In this document: positions 16,632 through 25,830 of the stretch, in pieces | Layout of the letters: every line of letters begins with the position of its first letter | How positions within the stretch are numbered: the stretch's first letter is position 1 | Assembly (NCBI RefSeq): GCF_001905505.1 | Contig: NZ_LIPG01000003.1 | Span: 992,001 to 1,056,000, forward strand | Origin: Streptomyces sp. CB02058 | GTDB lineage: Bacteria; Actinomycetota; Actinomycetes; Streptomycetales; Streptomycetaceae | DNA: 64,000 nucleotides | Reading direction: 5' to 3' | The notes under the pieces: generated by a model | Seen by the model: only the letters and a program-made list of their open reading frames with translations | Told to the model about the DNA's origin: nothing | Database searches by the model: none | Position numbers and translations under genes: made by a program

Positions 16632-17673
16632 GCGGGGCCGGTCCCGTGGGCATGGCGTCCAGGGCGGCCGCCACCGCGCGCTCGGGGACGTCCCGCACCA
16701 GCTCCGCTCCGCGCGGACCGTCCAGGACGAACGTGAGCCCCGATGTGGCCTTCTTGTCCAGCCGCATCAGCGCGATCAGCTCCGCCGTGGCCACGCCCGT
16801 CGGCAGCGCGGTCGGCAGACCGTAACCCGCCACGACCTCCTCGTGCTCGGCGACGCGGTCCGCCCCGATCCGGCCCAGCGCGCCCGCGAGCCGCCCGGCG
16901 AACACGGTCCCCACGGCGACCGCTTCGCCGTGGCGCAGCGCGAACTCGGTGGCCCGCTCCAGCGCGTGGCCGAGCGTATGGCCGTAGTTCAGGAGATGCC
17001 GGGGACCTGTGTCCCGCTCGTCGGACACGACGACCGAGGCCTTCAACGCGACGCTCGCCGCGATCTGTTCGTGCAGCGGGAGCCCGCGCAGATCGCCCGC
17101 GCCGATGAAGTGGCAGCGCGCGATCTCGCCCAGCCCGTTGATCCGCTCACGCGGCGGCAGGGTCTCCAGGTAGTCGGTGTCGCAGAGAACGGCACGGGGC
17201 TGCCAGTAGGCGCCCACCAGGTTCTTGCCCTGAGGGAGGTTCACGGCGGTCTTCCCGCCCACACTGGCGTCGACCTGGGCCAGCAGCGAGGTCGGCAGGT
17301 GGATCACGGGGACGCCGCGATGGTAGAGCGCCGCGGCCAGGCCGACCGAGTCGGTGGTCGTGCCGCCGCCGACCGAGACGACCGCGTCCGACCTGCTGAG
17401 CCCGAACGAGGCGAACCGGGAGCAGAGCTCCTCCACCCAGGCCAGCGTCTTGTCCCGCTCGCCGTCCCGGGCGGGCACCGTCAGGAACGGCACGCCCGGA
17501 TCGGGGGTCCACCCGGCGGGCCTCGCCGTGACCACCGCCACCCGTCGCGCGCCCGTCGCGGCGACGACGTCGGGGAGCAAGTGGCGTACCCCCGGGCCGA
17601 TATGGACGGTGTAGCCACGCCCGGCAAGCGGCACTTCTATGCGCCGGTGCGCGACGACGGGTACGGCGGTCAT
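16624..17673 (-). CDS. rifG: 3-amino-dehydroquinate synthase (RifG-like)
   Basis: The 349-residue product is an AroB-type enzyme. It has the NAD-binding segment SVGGGTTTDSVGLAAALYHRG, the metal/substrate region PTSLLAQVDASVGGKTAVNLPQGKNLVGAYWQP, and the metal-ligand stretch HLLNYGHTLGHALE. In the aminoshikimate route it cyclises aminoDAHP to aminodehydroquinate. Housekeeping AroB is nearly identical in motifs; the call as the amino version comes from context (operon with kanosamine kinase, type II dehydratase and RifI). ATG 17673 overlaps the kinase stop by 4 bp. Confidence 0.93.
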   Translation of the reverse strand: MTAVPVVAHRRIEVPLAGRGYTVHIGPGVRHLLPDVVAATGARRVAVVTARPAGWTPDPGVPFLTVPARDGERDKTLAWVEELCSRFASFGLSRSDAVVSVGGGTTTDSVGLAAALYHRGVPVIHLPTSLLAQVDASVGGKTAVNLPQGKNLVGAYWQPRAVLCDTDYLETLPPRERINGLGEIARCHFIGAGDLRGLPLHEQIAASVALKASVVVSDERDTGPRHLLNYGHTLGHALERATEFALRHGEAVAVGTVFAGRLAGALGRIGADRVAEHEEVVAGYGLPTALPTGVATAELIALMRLDKKATSGLTFVLDGPRGAELVRDVPERAVAAALDAMPTGPAPHA

Positions 17674-18587
17674 GTCTCTTCTCCGATTCTCTGCTGCTGA
17701 GGGCCGCCCCGCGGCCCGGAAGCCGTGGAACGCGCCAGGGACACCGCTCCGTACAGCGAGGAGAGGCCGCCCAGGGCGGCGGGCCTCACCGGAACCGGAG
17801 GCGAACCCGGCCGGGCCAGTGCACGGGTGTGCGCGGCCACGGCGGGAACCAGCTGCGGCAGCCCGGCCGCGAAACCGCCGCCGATCAGGACGAGTTCGGG
17901 GTGGGCGAGCTCGCACAGGCTCACCACCGCCGCTGCGAGGGCCGCGCTGCTCTCCGAGACGGCGGCCACCGCCCATGCCGCCCCCGACGCGTATCCGTCG
18001 CGCAGGGCCTCGTAGTCCACCGGACCGCCGCGGATGCGGGCGGCCAGCCGCAGCGTCGCAGGGCCGGACGAGAGGGCCTGCACGCAGCCGTTCCTCCCGC
18101 AGTCGCAGCGCGCTCCCCCGCGCTCCACGACGATGTGGCCGACCTCGCAGGAGCCCCGGCCGGCGCCGGGGAGCGGCCGCCCGTCCACGACGACGCCGCC
18201 GCCGATGCCGGTACCCACACCGAGATAGACCAGATTCCGGCATCCGGCCCGCTCCGCCTCGGCCAGGGCCGCGAGATCCCCGTCGTCCGCGATCCGCACC
18301 CCGGCGCCGGGGAACAGCTCCGCCAGCGCGTCCCGCAGGCCGAGTCCGGCCCAGTGCGGACGTCCCGGCCACACGGAGACGCGGCCCCCGCCGTCCAGCG
18401 TCGCGGGCATCGCGACACCGACCGAGCGGATGGGCTCACCCCACGCGGAGCACAACGACTCGACGGTGTCGGCCAGTTGCTTCCAGTCCCGGGCGCTGTC
18501 CGAGGACGCCTGCCAGCGGAGGTCCGACTCCAGCGACCTCGTGCCGCCGCAGTCCTCCACCCGCAGCGCCACCTTGGTGCCGCCCAC
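17670..18587 (-). CDS. rifN: ROK-family kinase, probable kanosamine 6-kinase (RifN-like)
   Basis: This ROK-family sugar kinase has the N-terminal phosphate loop VGGTKVALRVED, the substrate region LGVGTGIGGGVVVDGRPLPGAGRGSCEVGHI, the structural zinc motif CDCGRNGCVQALSSG and the adenosine loop LVLIGGGFAAG. RifN converts kanosamine to kanosamine-6-phosphate, feeding the iminoerythrose-4-phosphate precursor of aminoDAHP. The start is problematic. The first usable GTG (18587) begins inside the ATP-binding strand and removes the LGID residues expected before VGGTK. Upstream in the same frame only CTG (18599) and ATC (18608) are candidates before the preceding gene ends, and a GGGAG lies 7 bp before the ATC. 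The true N-terminus may therefore use a rare start codon. Confidence 0.88.
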   Translation of the reverse strand: MGGTKVALRVEDCGGTRSLESDLRWQASSDSARDWKQLADTVESLCSAWGEPIRSVGVAMPATLDGGGRVSVWPGRPHWAGLGLRDALAELFPGAGVRIADDGDLAALAEAERAGCRNLVYLGVGTGIGGGVVVDGRPLPGAGRGSCEVGHIVVERGGARCDCGRNGCVQALSSGPATLRLAARIRGGPVDYEALRDGYASGAAWAVAAVSESSAALAAAVVSLCELAHPELVLIGGGFAAGLPQLVPAVAAHTRALARPGSPPVPVRPAALGGLSSLYGAVSLARSTASGPRGGPQQQRIGEET

Positions 18588-18648
18588 GTCGATTCCCAGA
18601 TGGCCGATGACGACTCCCGGTCGCGGTAGTGGCCGGCCCGAGGTGTCC

Positions 18649-19083
18649 TCAGGCCGGAATCCTGGCCGACAGCGCCTGTGCGGCGAGCCGGTAGCCGTGC
18701 GCTCCCAGGCCGGCGATCACACCGACGGCCAGAGGAGCGAGCACCGACTCGTGACGGAAGGCCTCCCGCGCCCACACGTTCGACAGATGGACCTCGATCC
18801 AGGGCCGCGGATAGGAGGCCAGGGCGTCACGGAGGCTCCAGCCGGCGATCATCAGGGCGCCCGGATTGATGATGGCGCCGACGGTGTCGTACGACTCCTG
18901 CACCGCCTGGATCAGTTCACCCTCGGACTCGCGCTGGACGGAGACGACCTTCCAGCCCCGCCCCGCCACTTCCCGGGCCACCGACTCCTCGATGTCCGCG
19001 AGCGTATCGGTGCCGTACACCTCCGGCTCGCGTCGGCCGAGAATCCCCAGGTTCGGTCCGTTCAACAAAAGCAGCTCGGTCAT
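18649..19083 (-). CDS. rifJ: Type II amino-dehydroquinate dehydratase (RifJ-like)
   Basis: The 144-residue protein is a complete type II dehydroquinase. LLLLNGPNLGILGRREPEVYG carries the flexible-loop Arg and catalytic Tyr, IINPGALMIAGWSLRDAL is the substrate-anion site, and WIEVHLSNVWAREAFRHES carries the conserved His and the second loop. It dehydrates aminodehydroquinate to aminodehydroshikimate, the substrate of AHBA synthase. ATG 19083 is the first cistron of the leftward operon. It is divergent from AHBA synthase with a 161-bp shared regulatory region holding a TAGGGG-type repeat. Confidence 0.93.
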   Translation of the reverse strand: MTELLLLNGPNLGILGRREPEVYGTDTLADIEESVAREVAGRGWKVVSVQRESEGELIQAVQESYDTVGAIINPGALMIAGWSLRDALASYPRPWIEVHLSNVWAREAFRHESVLAPLAVGVIAGLGAHGYRLAAQALSARIPA

Positions 19084-19152
19084 GTCCCCGTTATAACAGC
19101 CCTTCTCCGAGGCTTCCGTAAAACCGCTGGAAAGGAATCGGAACAGGAGAAA

Positions 19153-19175
19153 CATAGGGGGGTCGCTAGGGGAAG
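19153..19175 (+). promoter_or_regulatory. TAGGGG direct repeat, site 1 (AHBA operons)
   Basis: CATAGGGG, six bases, then TAGGGGAAG: two hexamers with 12-bp period, about 70 bp upstream of AHBA synthase. The flanking CAT and AAG are shared with site 2. A weak TGACGG / TAGCGT pair with 17-bp spacer (19176-19204) follows directly. Likely activator site, possibly for the LAL regulator. Confidence 0.6.
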
Positions 19176-19244
19176 TGACGGCTTGCCATTGCGTGGGTTA
19201 GCGTGCCGAAAAACCGCGTCCTCGACAAGAAAGGCAGCGGAATT

Positions 19245-20411
19245 ATGGGTACGACCGAACACCAGGCTCCGGTATTTCCCGAGTGGCCGCAGTACGACGC
19301 CGATGAACGCGAAGGCCTCATCCGCGCACTCGAACAAGGCCAGTGGTGGCGCATGGGCGGCAGCGAGGTCGACTCGTTCGAGAGGGAATTCGCCGAATAC
19401 CACGGGGCCGAGCGGGCACTCGCCGTCACCAACGGGACCCACGCCCTGGAGCTCGCCCTCCAGGTGCTCGGCGTGGGACCCGGGACCGAGGTGATCGTGC
19501 CCGCGTTCACCTTCATCTCCTCCTCCCAGGCCGCCCAGCGCCTCGGCGCCGTGGCCGTGCCCGTCGACGTCGACCCCGACACCTACTGCCTCGACATCGG
19601 GGCCGCCGAGGCGGCGATCAACGAACGCACCCGGGCGATCATGCCCGTCCACATGGCCGGTCACCTGGCCGACATGGACGCCCTGGACAAGCTGTCCGCC
19701 GACAGCGGGGTACCGGTGATCCAGGACGCCGCCCACGCCCACGGCGCGCAGTGGCGGGGACGCAAGGTCGGAGAGCTCGGCTCGATCGCCGCGTTCAGCT
19801 TCCAGAACGGCAAGCTGATGACCGCGGGAGAGGGCGGCGCCGTCACCTTCCCCGACAACGCGTCCTACGAGGAAGCGTTCCTGCGGCACAGCTGCGGGCG
19901 GCCGTTCAGCGACCGCAAGTACTTCCACCGGACCTCGGGCTCCAACTTCCGGCTCAACGAGTTCTCGGCGAGCGTCCTGCGCGCGCAGCTGCGCCGCCTC
20001 GACGGGCAGATCACCACCAGGGAGCAGCGGTCGCCGCTGCTCAAGCGGCTCCTCGCCGAGATCCCCGGTGTGGTGCCCCAGGGCCGCGACGACCGCGCGG
20101 ACCGGATTCCCCACTACATGGCCATGTTCCGCATACCCGGCATCGGCGAGGAGCGGCGCAATGCCCTCGTCGACGAGCTCATCGCCCGGGGACTGCCCGC
20201 CTTCGTGGTCTTCCGGGCGATCTACCGGTCCGACGGGTTCTGGGAGACCGGGGCGCCCCAGGCCTCCGTCGACGAACTCGCCCGCCGCTGCCCGAACACC
20301 GAGGCGCTCACCTCCGACGGCATCTGGCTGCACCACCGCACGCTGCTGGGCTCCGAGCGGAACATGCACGAGATCGCCGAGATCGTGGCCGACGTCCTGG
20401 CCGCGGCGTGA
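19245..20411 (+). CDS. rifK: AHBA synthase (RifK-like)
   Basis: This 388-residue PLP enzyme of the DegT/DnrJ/EryC1 aminotransferase fold matches AHBA synthase in length. It carries TNGTHALELALQVLGVGPG, VPAFTFISSSQAAQRLGAVAVPVDVD, VIQDAAHAHGAQWRGRKVGELG (PLP-phosphate Asp) and FSFQNGKLMTAGEGGAV with the PLP lysine at about residue 190. The Gln-Asn before Lys is typical of AHBA synthases versus sugar aminotransferases. It aromatises aminodehydroshikimate to 3-amino-5-hydroxybenzoate and, in the rifamycin model, also transaminates 3-keto-UDP-glucose with RifL. ATG 19245 gives the standard length; an upstream GTG at 19203 would add 14 residues. The stop overlaps the next gene (GTGA). Confidence 0.96.
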   Translation: MGTTEHQAPVFPEWPQYDADEREGLIRALEQGQWWRMGGSEVDSFEREFAEYHGAERALAVTNGTHALELALQVLGVGPGTEVIVPAFTFISSSQAAQRLGAVAVPVDVDPDTYCLDIGAAEAAINERTRAIMPVHMAGHLADMDALDKLSADSGVPVIQDAAHAHGAQWRGRKVGELGSIAAFSFQNGKLMTAGEGGAVTFPDNASYEEAFLRHSCGRPFSDRKYFHRTSGSNFRLNEFSASVLRAQLRRLDGQITTREQRSPLLKRLLAEIPGVVPQGRDDRADRIPHYMAMFRIPGIGEERRNALVDELIARGLPAFVVFRAIYRSDGFWETGAPQASVDELARRCPNTEALTSDGIWLHHRTLLGSERNMHEIAEIVADVLAAA

Positions 20412-21538
20412 GCGCCGCGACGGGGGACGGCAGGCCGGTCAGGGTCGCCGTGGTGGGGCTCGGCTGGGCAGGACGGACCATCTTCCTGCCACGCCTGGCC
20501 GAGCACCCGGGATACGCGGTGACCGCCGTGGTCGAGCCCGACGCCGAGGGCCGCCGGGCGTTCGCCGGCAGCGGCGGCCCCCAGGTGTTCGCCGACGACC
20601 GTGAACTGGACGCCTCCCTGGTCGATCTGGCCGTCGTGGCGGTGCCCAACCATCTGCACACCTCCGTCGCCACCCGGCTGCTCGCCCGGGGCATCCCGGT
20701 CTTCCTGGAGAAGCCGGTCTGCCTCAGCGTCGAGGAGGCGGACCGGCTGGCCGAGGCCGAACGGACGGGCGGAGCGGTGCTCCTCGCGGGAAGCGCCGCC
20801 CGCCACCGGTCCGATGTGCGGGCCCTGCACGCCATCGCCGCGGACCTCGGCCGGATCCGGCACATCGACGTGTCCTGGGTACGGGCCGGAGGCATCCCGG
20901 ACGCGGGCGGGTGGTTCACCGACAGGAGGCTGGCCGGCGGCGGAGCGCTGGTCGACCTGGGCTGGCACCTCCTCGACACGATCGGCCCGCTGCTGGGCCC
21001 CTCGGAGTTCGAGCAGGTCGTCGGCACGGTCACCGACGACTTCGTCAACAGCCGCTCCCGGCAGGCACCCTGGCGCGGCGAGGGGACCGGCCTGCCTGAC
21101 GGTCCCACGGCATCGGGGACCAGGGACGTCGAGGACACCGCGCGCGGCTTCCTGGTCACCGGGCAGGGCGTATCCGTGGCGCTGCGGGTGAGCTGGGCGT
21201 CGCACGAGGCCCGGGACGTCACCCGCGTCTCCGTCGAGGGAAGCGCCGGCAGCGTGACGCTCAGCTGCACCTTCGGCTTCAGCCCCAACCGGCAGGACCC
21301 CGTGCTCACCCGCACCGGCGACGGCAGGACGACCGAGATCCCGCTGACCCCCGACCCGGTCGGCGCCGAGTACGCCCGCCAGCTGGACGACATCCTCGTC
21401 CGGCTCGGGGATCCCGCCGGCCGCGGCACCGCCGTCGCACAGGCCCGGCGGACGATCGCCGTCATCGAACGCCTCTACGCCTCCGCCCGTTCCGCGGGCC
21501 CGTCCCGCCCGGTGCCGGCCGGCCGTGGCGCCCACTGA
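20408..21538 (+). CDS. rifL: Gfo/Idh/MocA oxidoreductase (RifL-like)
   Basis: This 376-residue NAD(P)-dependent oxidoreductase starts at a GTG overlapping the AHBA synthase stop. VRVAVVGLGWAGRTIFLPRLAEHPGYAVTAVVE is the Rossmann loop, and GIPVFLEKPVCLSVEEADRL is the conserved EKP motif with the catalytic Lys. VDLGWHLLDTI is the His-containing helix. In AHBA clusters RifL acts with RifK to oxidise UDP-glucose at C3 before transamination to UDP-kanosamine. The position between rifK- and rifM-like genes supports this. Confidence 0.92.
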   Translation: MSAATGDGRPVRVAVVGLGWAGRTIFLPRLAEHPGYAVTAVVEPDAEGRRAFAGSGGPQVFADDRELDASLVDLAVVAVPNHLHTSVATRLLARGIPVFLEKPVCLSVEEADRLAEAERTGGAVLLAGSAARHRSDVRALHAIAADLGRIRHIDVSWVRAGGIPDAGGWFTDRRLAGGGALVDLGWHLLDTIGPLLGPSEFEQVVGTVTDDFVNSRSRQAPWRGEGTGLPDGPTASGTRDVEDTARGFLVTGQGVSVALRVSWASHEARDVTRVSVEGSAGSVTLSCTFGFSPNRQDPVLTRTGDGRTTEIPLTPDPVGAEYARQLDDILVRLGDPAGRGTAVAQARRTIAVIERLYASARSAGPSRPVPAGRGAH

Positions 21539-21578
21539 GGCCCGGACGTGGGCCGCCCGACAACCTACGGAGAGCTTC

Positions 21579-22280
21579 ATGTACACCCCGCTCCAGCCTT
21601 CCGCCACGACCCCCTCGGCCGCCCTTCCCGAGCCCCGCGCGGTGATCTTCGATCTCGACGGTGTGATCGTGGACAGCTTCGCGGTGATGCGGCAGGCGTT
21701 CCTGACCGCGTACGCCGAGGTCGTCGGAGACGGCCGGGCGCCCTTCGAGGAGTACAGCCGCCACCTGGGCCGGTACTTCCCCGACATCATGAGCATCATG
21801 GGCCTGCCGGGTGAGCTAGAGGCCCCGTTCGTACGGGAGAGCTACCGGCTGGCCCACCAGGTGACCGTGTTCGACGGCGTACCCGAACTGCTCTCGGAGC
21901 TGAGAGGGCGAGGGCTGCGGCTCGCCGTCGCCACCGGCAAGAGCGGGCCCCGCGCCCGCTCCCTGCTCGACCGGCTCGGGCTCCTCAGCTCCTTCGAGCA
22001 TGTCATCGGCTCCGACGAGGTGGCCCGGGCCAAGCCCGCCCCCGACATCGTCCTGCGCGCACTCGACCTGCTCGACGTGCCGGCGGCCGAGGCCATGATG
22101 ATCGGCGACGCGGTGACCGACCTGGCGAGCGCCCGCGCCGCGAACGTGACGGCCGTCGCGGCCCTGTGGGGCGAGGCGGACGCCGCGGCCCTGCACGCGG
22201 AGGGGCCGGACGCCGCCCTGCACGCCCCCGGAGACCTGCTGACCCTGCTGCCCGCGCCCTCCCACCGAGTGACCCGCTGA
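21579..22280 (+). CDS. rifM: HAD-family phosphatase (RifM-like)
   Basis: The 233-residue protein is a HAD hydrolase. Motif I is VIFDLDGVIVDSF, motif II lies in LAVATGKSGPRARSLL, motif III in RAKPAPDIVLRAL, and motif IV is MMIGDAVTDLASARAA. In the rifamycin pathway RifM is the phosphatase of the RifK-RifL-RifM trio. ATG 21579 was chosen because ACGGAGAG precedes it by 6 bp and the length matches the family. It ends the rightward AHBA operon, and a perfect 19-bp hairpin follows 16 bp after its stop. Confidence 0.93.
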   Translation: MYTPLQPSATTPSAALPEPRAVIFDLDGVIVDSFAVMRQAFLTAYAEVVGDGRAPFEEYSRHLGRYFPDIMSIMGLPGELEAPFVRESYRLAHQVTVFDGVPELLSELRGRGLRLAVATGKSGPRARSLLDRLGLLSSFEHVIGSDEVARAKPAPDIVLRALDLLDVPAAEAMMIGDAVTDLASARAANVTAVAALWGEADAAALHAEGPDAALHAPGDLLTLLPAPSHRVTR

Positions 22281-22295
22281 CCGAGTCCACTGTGC

Positions 22296-22338
22296 ACCGT
22301 GGGCCCCGACACGTCCGACGTGTCGGGGCCCACGGTGC
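22296..22338 (+). terminator. Terminator between AHBA and PKS operons
   Basis: Arms 22296-22314 and 22320-22338 are perfectly complementary over 19 bp (start CACCGTGGGCC) around a 5-base loop. It separates rifM from the PKS, so the PKS needs its own promoter. Confidence 0.88.
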
Positions 22339-22418
22339 TACGGGGCCTCTTCGCGCCGGGACGCCGTTTTCCATTCCGGCAGACCTGAGAACGGCCCACA
22401 AGCAGTGGTAAGGGCTGG

Positions 22419-22441
22419 CATAGGGGGCTGGTTAGGGGAAG
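22419..22441 (+). promoter_or_regulatory. TAGGGG direct repeat, site 2 (PKS operon)
   Basis: CATAGGGG, six bases, then TAGGGGAAG, identical to site 1 except for the six spacer bases, about 130 bp upstream of the first PKS gene. No clear -10 box is visible downstream. Confidence 0.6.
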
Positions 22442-22572
22442 CCCCGCCTTCCCGCGCGTCAACACTGGACGTGCGAACGGCGTTATGCAGGGCGGCATTG
22501 TGAATTCCATGTGTACGAAGTCCCGCCCACGCATCGGCTCAATTATTCCGGCGTTCCACGTTACCGAGGGAT

Positions 22573-25500
22573 GTGAAGGCATTGTTGCGTACGGAGCTCA
22601 TTCGGCCACTGCCCGAACTGCTGGCGGAGCACGCCCGGCAATTCGGCGACAAAGTGGCCTTCCGGGACGCCCTGCGCAGCGTGACCTACGCCGGACTCGA
22701 GCAGCGCACCCGCCACCTGGCCGGCCACCTGGCCGAGCGCCGCCTGCATCCCGGCGACCGCGTGGCCATCCTGCTCGGCAACAGCGTGGAGACGGTCGAG
22801 AGCTACCTCGCCCTCACCAGGGCCGGGGTGATCGGCGTACCCATCAACCCGCGGATCACCGAAGCCGAGCTGAGCTACCTCCTCGACGACAGCGGCGCCC
22901 GCCTCGTGATCACGGACCCGACGCGCGCGGAGCAGCTCGCGCACCTCCTGGCCGCCCGCACCGACCTGCGCGTCCTGGTCACCGGTGACGGCCCTGTCCC
23001 CGTGGGCACGGACTCCTTCGAGACGCTGGCGGCCACCGAGCCCTCCACACCGCCCCGCGACGACCTCGGCCTCGACGACCCCGCCTGGATGCTCTACACC
23101 TCCGGCACCACCGGCCGGCCCAAGGGCGTGCTCTCCACGCAGCGCAACTGCCTCTGGTCGGTGGCCGCCTGCTACGCACCCATCCCCGCCCTGAGCGCGG
23201 ACGACCGGGTCCTGTGGCCGCTGCCCCTGTTCCACAGCCTCTCCCACATCGTCTGCGTCCTGGGCGTGACCGCCGTCGGAGCCACCGCCCGCATCGTCGA
23301 CGGGTACGCCGCCGCCGACGTGCTCGACGCGCTGCGCGAGGAGGCGTCCACCTTCCTCGCCGGAGTACCCACGATGTACCACCAACTCGTGCGCGCCGCA
23401 CGGGAGGAGAACTTCGAGGCGCCCGACCTGCGGATGTGCCTCGTCGGCGGAGCGGTCACGACGGCGGCCCTGCGCCGGTCCTTCGAGGAGGCGTTCCACG
23501 CTCCCCTCCTCGACGCCTACGGCTCCACCGAGACCTGCGGTTCGATCACCATCAACTGGCCCACCGGCGCCCGGGTCGAGGGCTCCTGCGGCCTGCCCGT
23601 CCCCGGTCTCGGGGTACGACTCGTCGACCCCGAGACCGGCCTCGACGCGCAGGCCGGTCAGGAGGGCGAGGTCTGGGTCCGGGGCCCGAGCGTGATGCTC
23701 GGCTACCACAACCAGCCCGAAGCCACCGCGGAAGCGCTCCGCGACGGCTGGTACCACACCGGGGACCTCGCCCGCCGGGACGACGCCGGCTACTTCACCG
23801 TCACCGGCCGCATCAAGGAACTCATCATCCGCGGCGGCGAGAACATCCACCCCGGCGAGGTCGAGGAGGTGCTGCGCTCCGTCCCCGGCGTCGCGGACGT
23901 CGCCGTCGTGGGCAAACCCCACGACGTACTCGGCGAGGTCCCGGTGGCCTTCGTCGTGCCCGGAGCGACGGGCACCGACCCGGAGGGGCTGCTCGCCGCG
24001 TGCCGTGACCGGCTCTCATACTTCAAGGTCCCCGAGGAGCTCTACGAGATCGACCGCATCCCCCGCACGGCCTCCGGCAAGATCACGCGCCACGTCCTGC
24101 TCGAACTGCCCGCCAGGCTCCGCGCCGGCGGCGGAAGCCACTACGAGCAGCTGTTCCGCCTCGACTGGATACCCCAGTCGTCCGTGCCCGCACCCCGGCC
24201 GCTCTCCCAGGACTGGGCGGTCGTCGGCGCCGATGCCTTCGGTGTGGCGGACCGGCTGCGCGGGCTCGGCAAGGGCGTCGCCGCGCACCCGACACTGGAC
24301 GCACTGCGCAGGGACACCGAGGCGGGCGAGTCCCTCCCGGAGGTGACCGTACTGGCCTGGGGAGCAGGAATCCGCAGGCCCGGCCGCCTCGCCGACGCCG
24401 TACGGGACACCGTCCGCACCCTGGGCGAACAGCTCGAAGGCTGGCTGGCCGACGACCGCTCGGCGACGTCCACCCTGGTCATCGCGACTCGGGGAGCGGT
24501 CGCCGTCGGCGCCGAGGACGACGTGACCGACCTGATCCAGGCACCCCTCTGGGGCCTCGTACGCAGCGTCCAGGCCGCGAACCCCGGCAGGCTCGTGCTC
24601 ATCGACCTGGACGTCGACGACGACAACCCGGCCCACGCACTCCCCGACGCGGTGGCCTCGGGAGAACCCCAGATCGTCGTACGCTCCGGCGTCTGCCTGC
24701 ACCCCCGGGCATCGCGGGTCTCCGCCTCCGCCGACACCGAGCAGCCCGCCGCCACCTTCGACCCCCGGCGTCCGGTGCTGCTCACCGGTGCCGACGGGCC
24801 GGCCGGGGCAACGCTGGCCCGCCACCTGGTCGGTGGCTACGGAGTCCGCCGTCTGCACCTCGTCAGCCCCACCGGAAAGGCGGACCGGGCAGCCGCCGAA
24901 CTGGGCGCCGAGCTCACCGCACGGGGCGTCGACGTGACCCTGTCCGCCTGTGACATCGCCGACCGGGAGGCGCTGGAGAAACTGCTGCACCGGACGGGGA
25001 AGCGCCAGGGCGGCAGGCCCGGTGCGATCGTCCACGCGGAGGGCGCCCACCCCCGCGACCTCACGGCCGCCCTGGAAGGCGCCCTCAATCTGCACGAACT
25101 GACCTCCGACGACGATCTGTCGGCCTTCGTGCTGTACTCCTCCGTCACCGGAGTCCTCGGCGTGCCCGCACAGGGCGCCCCGGGACAGGGACGGCTCGCC
25201 GACAGCGACGAGGCCGTGGCCGGAGTCTTCCTCGACGCGCTCGTCCAGCACCGCGCCGCACGCGGACTGCCCGGACTCTCCCTGCGCACCGGCCCGTTCG
25301 AAGGAGACGGCAGGACGGCACCCGTGGGTCTGGGACGGCTGACCGAGCAGCAGGGCACAGCCATGTTCGACGCCGCCCAGCTCACCGACCGGACCTCGCT
25401 CATCGTGATGCGACTCGCCCCCGAAGCGCTGGAGGCCGAGGCGGCGGGCACCACCATCGCCCCGCCGCTCCGGGGTCTGATCGACGCCCCCACCCGCAGC

Positions 25501-25830
25501 TCCGCCCCGGACAACGCCACGTCCGCGGCACTGCGGGAGCGGCTCGCCGGCCTTTCCGAAGCCGAACAGGAGCGCCTGCTGCTCGACCTCGTACGCAAGG
25601 AGGTCGCCGGGCTGCAACCGGAGGACCGCAGTACACCCGCGCGTGCCGACCGGCCGTTCAAGGCCCTCGGCTTCACCTCGCTCGCGGCGGTCGAACTGCG
25701 CAACCGGCTCACCACGGGCACCGGCCTCCAGCTCCCGGCCACCCTGGCCTTCGACCACCCCACACCTGCGGCAGTGGCCCGTCACCTGCGCACCCGGCTC
25801 CTCGGCGCGGCCGCGTCCGCCGCTACGAAG
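22573..25830 (+). other. PKS loading module: acyl-ligase, inactive KR-like domain, ACP
   Basis: The ligase (residues about 1-515) has MLYTSGTTGRPKGVL at about 173, GWYHTGDLARRDDAGYF, GRIKELIIRGGENIHPGEVEEVL at about 416 and PRTASGKITRHVL. A KR-like domain follows (about 545-930). It keeps a Rossmann loop (LLTGADGPAG) and the Ser in VLYSSVTGVLG, but the catalytic Tyr/Asn segment reads GQGRLADSDEA and the Lys position is also lost, so it is non-functional. The ACP motif is ALGFTSLAAVELRNR with Ser1036; Thr replaces the usual Asp before the Ser. Confidence 0.88.

Noticed and set aside
16624..19083. A housekeeping shikimate operon
   Set aside because: AroB-, AroD- and AroE-like genes sit with a ROK sugar kinase and divergently from AHBA synthase, RifL and RifM homologues, so the aminoshikimate reading is better.
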